Shown: positions 4,675-7,198 of the stretch, one piece after another
Layout of the letters: each line of letters opens with the position of its first letter
How positions within the stretch are numbered: position 1 is the first letter of the stretch
Assembly (NCBI GenBank): GCA_905236955.1
Contig: CAJOQW010000137.1
Span: 1 to 7,198, forward strand
Source: an uncultured Bacteroidales bacterium
GTDB taxonomy: Bacteria > Bacteroidota > Bacteroidia > Bacteroidales > UBA932
Direction of reading: 5' to 3'
DNA length: 7,198 bases
Made by a program: the position numbers and the translations under genes
The notes under the pieces: generated by a model
What the model saw: only the letters and a program-made list of their open reading frames with translations
What the model was told of the DNA's origin: nothing
Database searches by the model: none

Positions 4675-6801
4675 TCAATATGCGACGATTCTTCCGAGGT
4701 CGCGCAGGACCTTTTCAGGGTCCCATTTCCCGTCGAATGTCCATTCCGCGGTCATGGAGTAAGAGGCGAGGGGATGCTCCATCTCGTCCAGGTTGTTCCT
4801 GAGCCAGCCGCTGTCGCCTCCTTCGCGTATGGTGCGTTCGAAATAGACCCTTTCGCCCCACTGTCCGGGGTCGAATTTGGACAGATCGTCGTAGATGGTA
4901 TTCTCATTGACGATGTGGATCTTCTTCACCCCGTCAATCTCGACGATTTCGTAGGAATGCCCTATGTTCTGGTCGAGGATGTTCTTCGAGAGATGGCAGT
5001 TCAGCAGGTAGAATGCCGCGTCATGGTGGTGCCTCCCGAGCGGTGTGGGCAGGATGGCGTCGAAGTCTGAGTTCTTCACCACCAGTTTCTTGTTCTTGTC
5101 GCCGCGTCCGTCGTGCCAGAGGATGGCGTGTCCCGCACCGGTGAATCTGCACCTGGTGACATAGCACCAGCCGCGGGGGCAGAGGAAATCCACCCCGAGG
5201 CTGCGTATGTCAAGGTCTGCCAGATAAGACATACCGCCGCCTTCAGGCCAGAGGGCTATGGTGTCGTTGCCCGCCGACCAGACATTGCAGTTTATGATGA
5301 TGATACGGTCGCCTTTCCCGCACACCGTCATCTGATGGGCGGTCGTCCCTTCGACGCTTACCCCGTAATCGTTGTAGAGGGTGAAACCGGACAGGACGCA
5401 GTCGTCAGCCCCCTTGTTGAAGTAGATGACGCCGGGTCCCGGGCCCCTGCGGGCGGGGAACTTGATGACGGTTTCGTCCTTGGATTCGCCGACCAGCACG
5501 ATATTGGGCCTGTCAACCACCACCCTTTGTTCGTACAATCCTTTCAGGACCAGGATCTTGAACGGCTCGGTGGGATTGGCGGGAGCCTTCTCTATCGCGG
5601 CCTGGATACTTTCTCCGGGGGAGACGATGACATCGAAGTCTTCCTTGACGAGCTTGGGCTCCCTGTACATCTGGATGAGCCCCTTTTCGTTCGCGCCCTT
5701 GGTGGTGAGGCTGACCGCCACCTTGCCGGCAGGATCCCATTTGTCGGCCCAGGCGCCGTATTTCTCATATATCCCGGCTGCACGGCTGTTGTACCAGCCG
5801 TATCCGTTCCTGCGCTCACGGCCGATCTGTTCGAGGTGTCTTCTCGGAAGACCGTCGCGGTCGCAGACATAAGGTTCACAGTATTCCAGGTCGTAGAACC
5901 TGGCCCAGACCGGTACCGTGGCGCCGGGGTCCTCCTCGAGGCGGGAGTGCTCCACGTCCCTGACGTAACGGACTCCGGTGAGCTTGTAGGTGTCGAACCA
6001 CTTCATCGCTCCGTGTACAGCCTGCTTTACCCTGTCGCTCGGATCCGGCAGGTCCATGAGCAGTTCTACGAGCCCCACGCTCTCGCTGGAGCAGAAAGAA
6101 GGCAGTTCATAGGCCCTTGCATGAGCGGGAGCGAGGGTGACCGGATCGTGCTGCTGGCACCATACGGTGGGTTTCCCGTCCACGAATATCTGGCAGGCGA
6201 GGATGCACTCGATACCTTTGTCGAAGGCTTTGCGCAGTTTCTTCTTGACCGCCTTTGCAGTAAGGTCGCCGGTGAAAGGCTCGGCCTCGTCGGCTATGTC
6301 GCGGAACAACCTCAGTGTGTTGGCCATGGCATCGTCGTTGAAGGTGATGTTCACGGCATAGCCGTTCGCCTGGACGGGCCAGAACTGCGGCCAGCCGCCG
6401 TTCTCGTATTGTCCGCCCATCAGGTATTCCAGGCCCTTGCCGAAGGCTTCCTTGTACTTCTTGTCGCCGGTCCCGCGATAGAGCCGTGCAAGATAGAGCA
6501 TCTGCATGTAGGTGGCGTTGTTGTCGATGGTGGAATCGTCGATGCGGGTCTTGTCCGCGAGGACCGCCGCCCGTTCTGATTCGGAAAGAGGCCTCGCCAT
6601 GTCGATGTTCTTCGGCCAGCCGCCGGTATTCCTTTGCCAAAGGAGGATCTGGTCTCCTACGCGACGCGCTTCTTCGGTCTTGAAGAAAGCCTCATCGGTG
6701 CGTTGCAGAGGGTTACGCATCCTTCCGCCCTGGGCGGAAAGCTGCGCGGGGAGCATTGCCAGCAGGCATAAGCCGCTGAGGATGATGTTTCCGAGTCTCA
6801 T
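4675..6801 (-). CDS. Secreted bifunctional pectate lyase (PL10) / pectin methylesterase (CE8), 708 aa
   Basis: This is an exported two-domain pectinase. A signal peptide covers residues 1-23 (cleavage after AQLSA), with no lipobox. Residues about 35-350 are a PL10 pectate lyase, a family that cleaves polygalacturonate by Ca-assisted beta-elimination. Landmarks are TGGWPKNIDM (59-68), STIDNNATYMQMLYLARLY (90-108), GGWPQFWPVQ (135-144), ITFNDDAMANTL (152-163), and WCQQHDPVTLAPAHARAYEL followed by PS (214-235), whose R229 is the likely catalytic arginine. A linker of about 40 residues leads to a CE8 methylesterase beta-helix (about 388-690). It has SPGESIQAAIEKAP (394-407), GLYEQRV (421-427), Q490, GNDTIAL (511-517, D513), VDFLCPRG (537-544, D538) and LGRHHHD (588-594, R590), matching the Gln/Asp/Asp/Arg active site. 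De-esterification by CE8 would make substrate for the lyase. The start at 6801 is chosen because it gives a perfect signal peptide and an ATGA overlap with mtaB; an in-frame upstream ATG at 6975 would bury the signal peptide. No SusC/D partner is nearby. Confidence 0.92.
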   Translation of the reverse strand: MRLGNIILSGLCLLAMLPAQLSAQGGRMRNPLQRTDEAFFKTEEARRVGDQILLWQRNTGGWPKNIDMARPLSESERAAVLADKTRIDDSTIDNNATYMQMLYLARLYRGTGDKKYKEAFGKGLEYLMGGQYENGGWPQFWPVQANGYAVNITFNDDAMANTLRLFRDIADEAEPFTGDLTAKAVKKKLRKAFDKGIECILACQIFVDGKPTVWCQQHDPVTLAPAHARAYELPSFCSSESVGLVELLMDLPDPSDRVKQAVHGAMKWFDTYKLTGVRYVRDVEHSRLEEDPGATVPVWARFYDLEYCEPYVCDRDGLPRRHLEQIGRERRNGYGWYNSRAAGIYEKYGAWADKWDPAGKVAVSLTTKGANEKGLIQMYREPKLVKEDFDVIVSPGESIQAAIEKAPANPTEPFKILVLKGLYEQRVVVDRPNIVLVGESKDETVIKFPARRGPGPGVIYFNKGADDCVLSGFTLYNDYGVSVEGTTAHQMTVCGKGDRIIIINCNVWSAGNDTIALWPEGGGMSYLADLDIRSLGVDFLCPRGWCYVTRCRFTGAGHAILWHDGRGDKNKKLVVKNSDFDAILPTPLGRHHHDAAFYLLNCHLSKNILDQNIGHSYEIVEIDGVKKIHIVNENTIYDDLSKFDPGQWGERVYFERTIREGGDSGWLRNNLDEMEHPLASYSMTAEWTFDGKWDPEKVLRDLGRIVAY

Positions 6802-7198
6802 GATATTGTTATAGTTTCGAAAGTGTTGGTCTTTGAAGGGTCGTATGGCCTGGTCTGGCGTATGTAATTGCCGGTGTAACCGCCCATCATGCCATCCTTG
6901 TCCCGGGACTCCCAAAGGACCCTTTCCTTTATTCCGCGGTTGTCGGCGATGAATTCCGAATGGAAGCGTCTGCAAAGATCTTCCAGTCTTGCCACCCGCT
7001 CTGCCTTGACCTCCGGCGGGACCTGGCCGGGCATGGTCGCGGCAGGGGTGCCGGGACGCCGGGAATACGGGAAAATGTGGATGAAGGCGGGTTTTATCCG
7101 TTCAAGGAAGGAACAGGTCTTGAGGAAGAGTTCCTCCGTTTCTCCCGGGAGTCCGGCCATGACATCTATTCCGAAGAAGACGAGCGGTTTGCCCGGCC
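6798..7198 (-). CDS. mtaB: tRNA t6A37 methylthiotransferase MtaB, C-terminal part, truncated by window edge
   Basis: This is the last 132 codons of a methylthiotransferase that converts t6A37 to ms2t6A37 in tRNAs reading ANN codons, using radical SAM chemistry. The visible part starts PGKPLVFFGIDVMAGLPGET, the family's GxDVxxGxPGET strand and loop. It continues with the end of the radical-SAM barrel, including HIFPYSRRPGTPAATMPGQV, a hallmark of MtaB rather than MiaB or RimO. A helical segment (VKAERVARLEDLCRRFHSEF) and a short TRAM-like ending (VLWESRDKDGMMGGYTGNYI) follow. The N-terminal iron-sulfur domain and the radical-SAM CxxxCxxC lie outside the window. The stop codon overlaps the pectate lyase start as ATGA, so the two should be translated from one mRNA. 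Its promoter is not in view. Confidence 0.9.
   Translation of the reverse strand, partial: PGKPLVFFGIDVMAGLPGETEELFLKTCSFLERIKPAFIHIFPYSRRPGTPAATMPGQVPPEVKAERVARLEDLCRRFHSEFIADNRGIKERVLWESRDKDGMMGGYTGNYIRQTRPYDPSKTNTFETITIS

Noticed and set aside
5113..6579. 488-codon open frame on the plus strand opposite the pectate lyase gene
   Set aside because: It is fully antisense to a gene with clear PL10 and CE8 motifs, has no recognisable domain or signal, and its composition is what a GC-rich coding strand gives in reverse.
6802..6975. 58-residue N-terminal extension of the pectate lyase from an upstream in-frame ATG
   Set aside because: It would overlap mtaB by about 180 bp, reads like out-of-frame mtaB, and would bury a good signal peptide that begins exactly at an ATGA overlap.

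Overview
The window looks like a chromosomal segment from a relatively GC-rich member of the Bacteroidota, most likely Bacteroidales. The evidence is a carboxypeptidase-regulatory-like secreted protein of a typical Bacteroidota family, a pectin-degrading lyase/esterase fusion, ATP-type PEP carboxykinase, start codons without Shine-Dalgarno sequences, and a promoter with the Bacteroidota -7 element TAnnTTTG. The genus cannot be fixed from this sequence. No mobile element, CRISPR array, tRNA or rRNA gene was seen.

Layout. The left edge (1-562, minus) holds the N-terminal third of pckA, the ATP-dependent PEP carboxykinase of gluconeogenesis or fermentative CO2 fixation. A 151-bp divergent intergenic region (563-713) follows. 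It carries a good pckA promoter, a 7+7 bp perfect inverted repeat just upstream of it, and a -7-like box almost touching the recQ start codon. A RecQ-family helicase (714-2570, plus) follows, with an unusual order of C-terminal modules. It converges on, and overlaps by 9 bp, a minus-strand gene cluster that fills the rest of the window.

Minus-strand cluster, in order of transcription (right to left): mtaB (5' end off the window), a 708-residue secreted PL10 pectate lyase fused to a CE8 pectin methylesterase, a secreted carboxypeptidase-regulatory-like protein of 405 residues, and a PhnP-like metallo-beta-lactamase-fold hydrolase. Two of the three junctions are ATGA stop/start overlaps (mtaB to lyase; regulatory-like protein to hydrolase). 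The third junction, after the lyase, has a perfect 10-bp stem with a 5-nt loop followed by a T tract. This is an intrinsic-terminator-like hairpin whose loop contains the start codon of the next gene.

How the genes relate. The lyase/esterase fusion is a self-contained homogalacturonan-degrading protein: the esterase half should remove methyl groups so that the lyase half can cleave. It is not next to a SusC/SusD pair or other carbohydrate genes here. It is translationally coupled to a tRNA-modification gene, so its expression may follow housekeeping transcription. I see no clear new defence or mobile system. The most unusual signals are the start-codon-in-terminator hairpin, the RecQ architecture, and the coupling of a secreted pectinase to mtaB.
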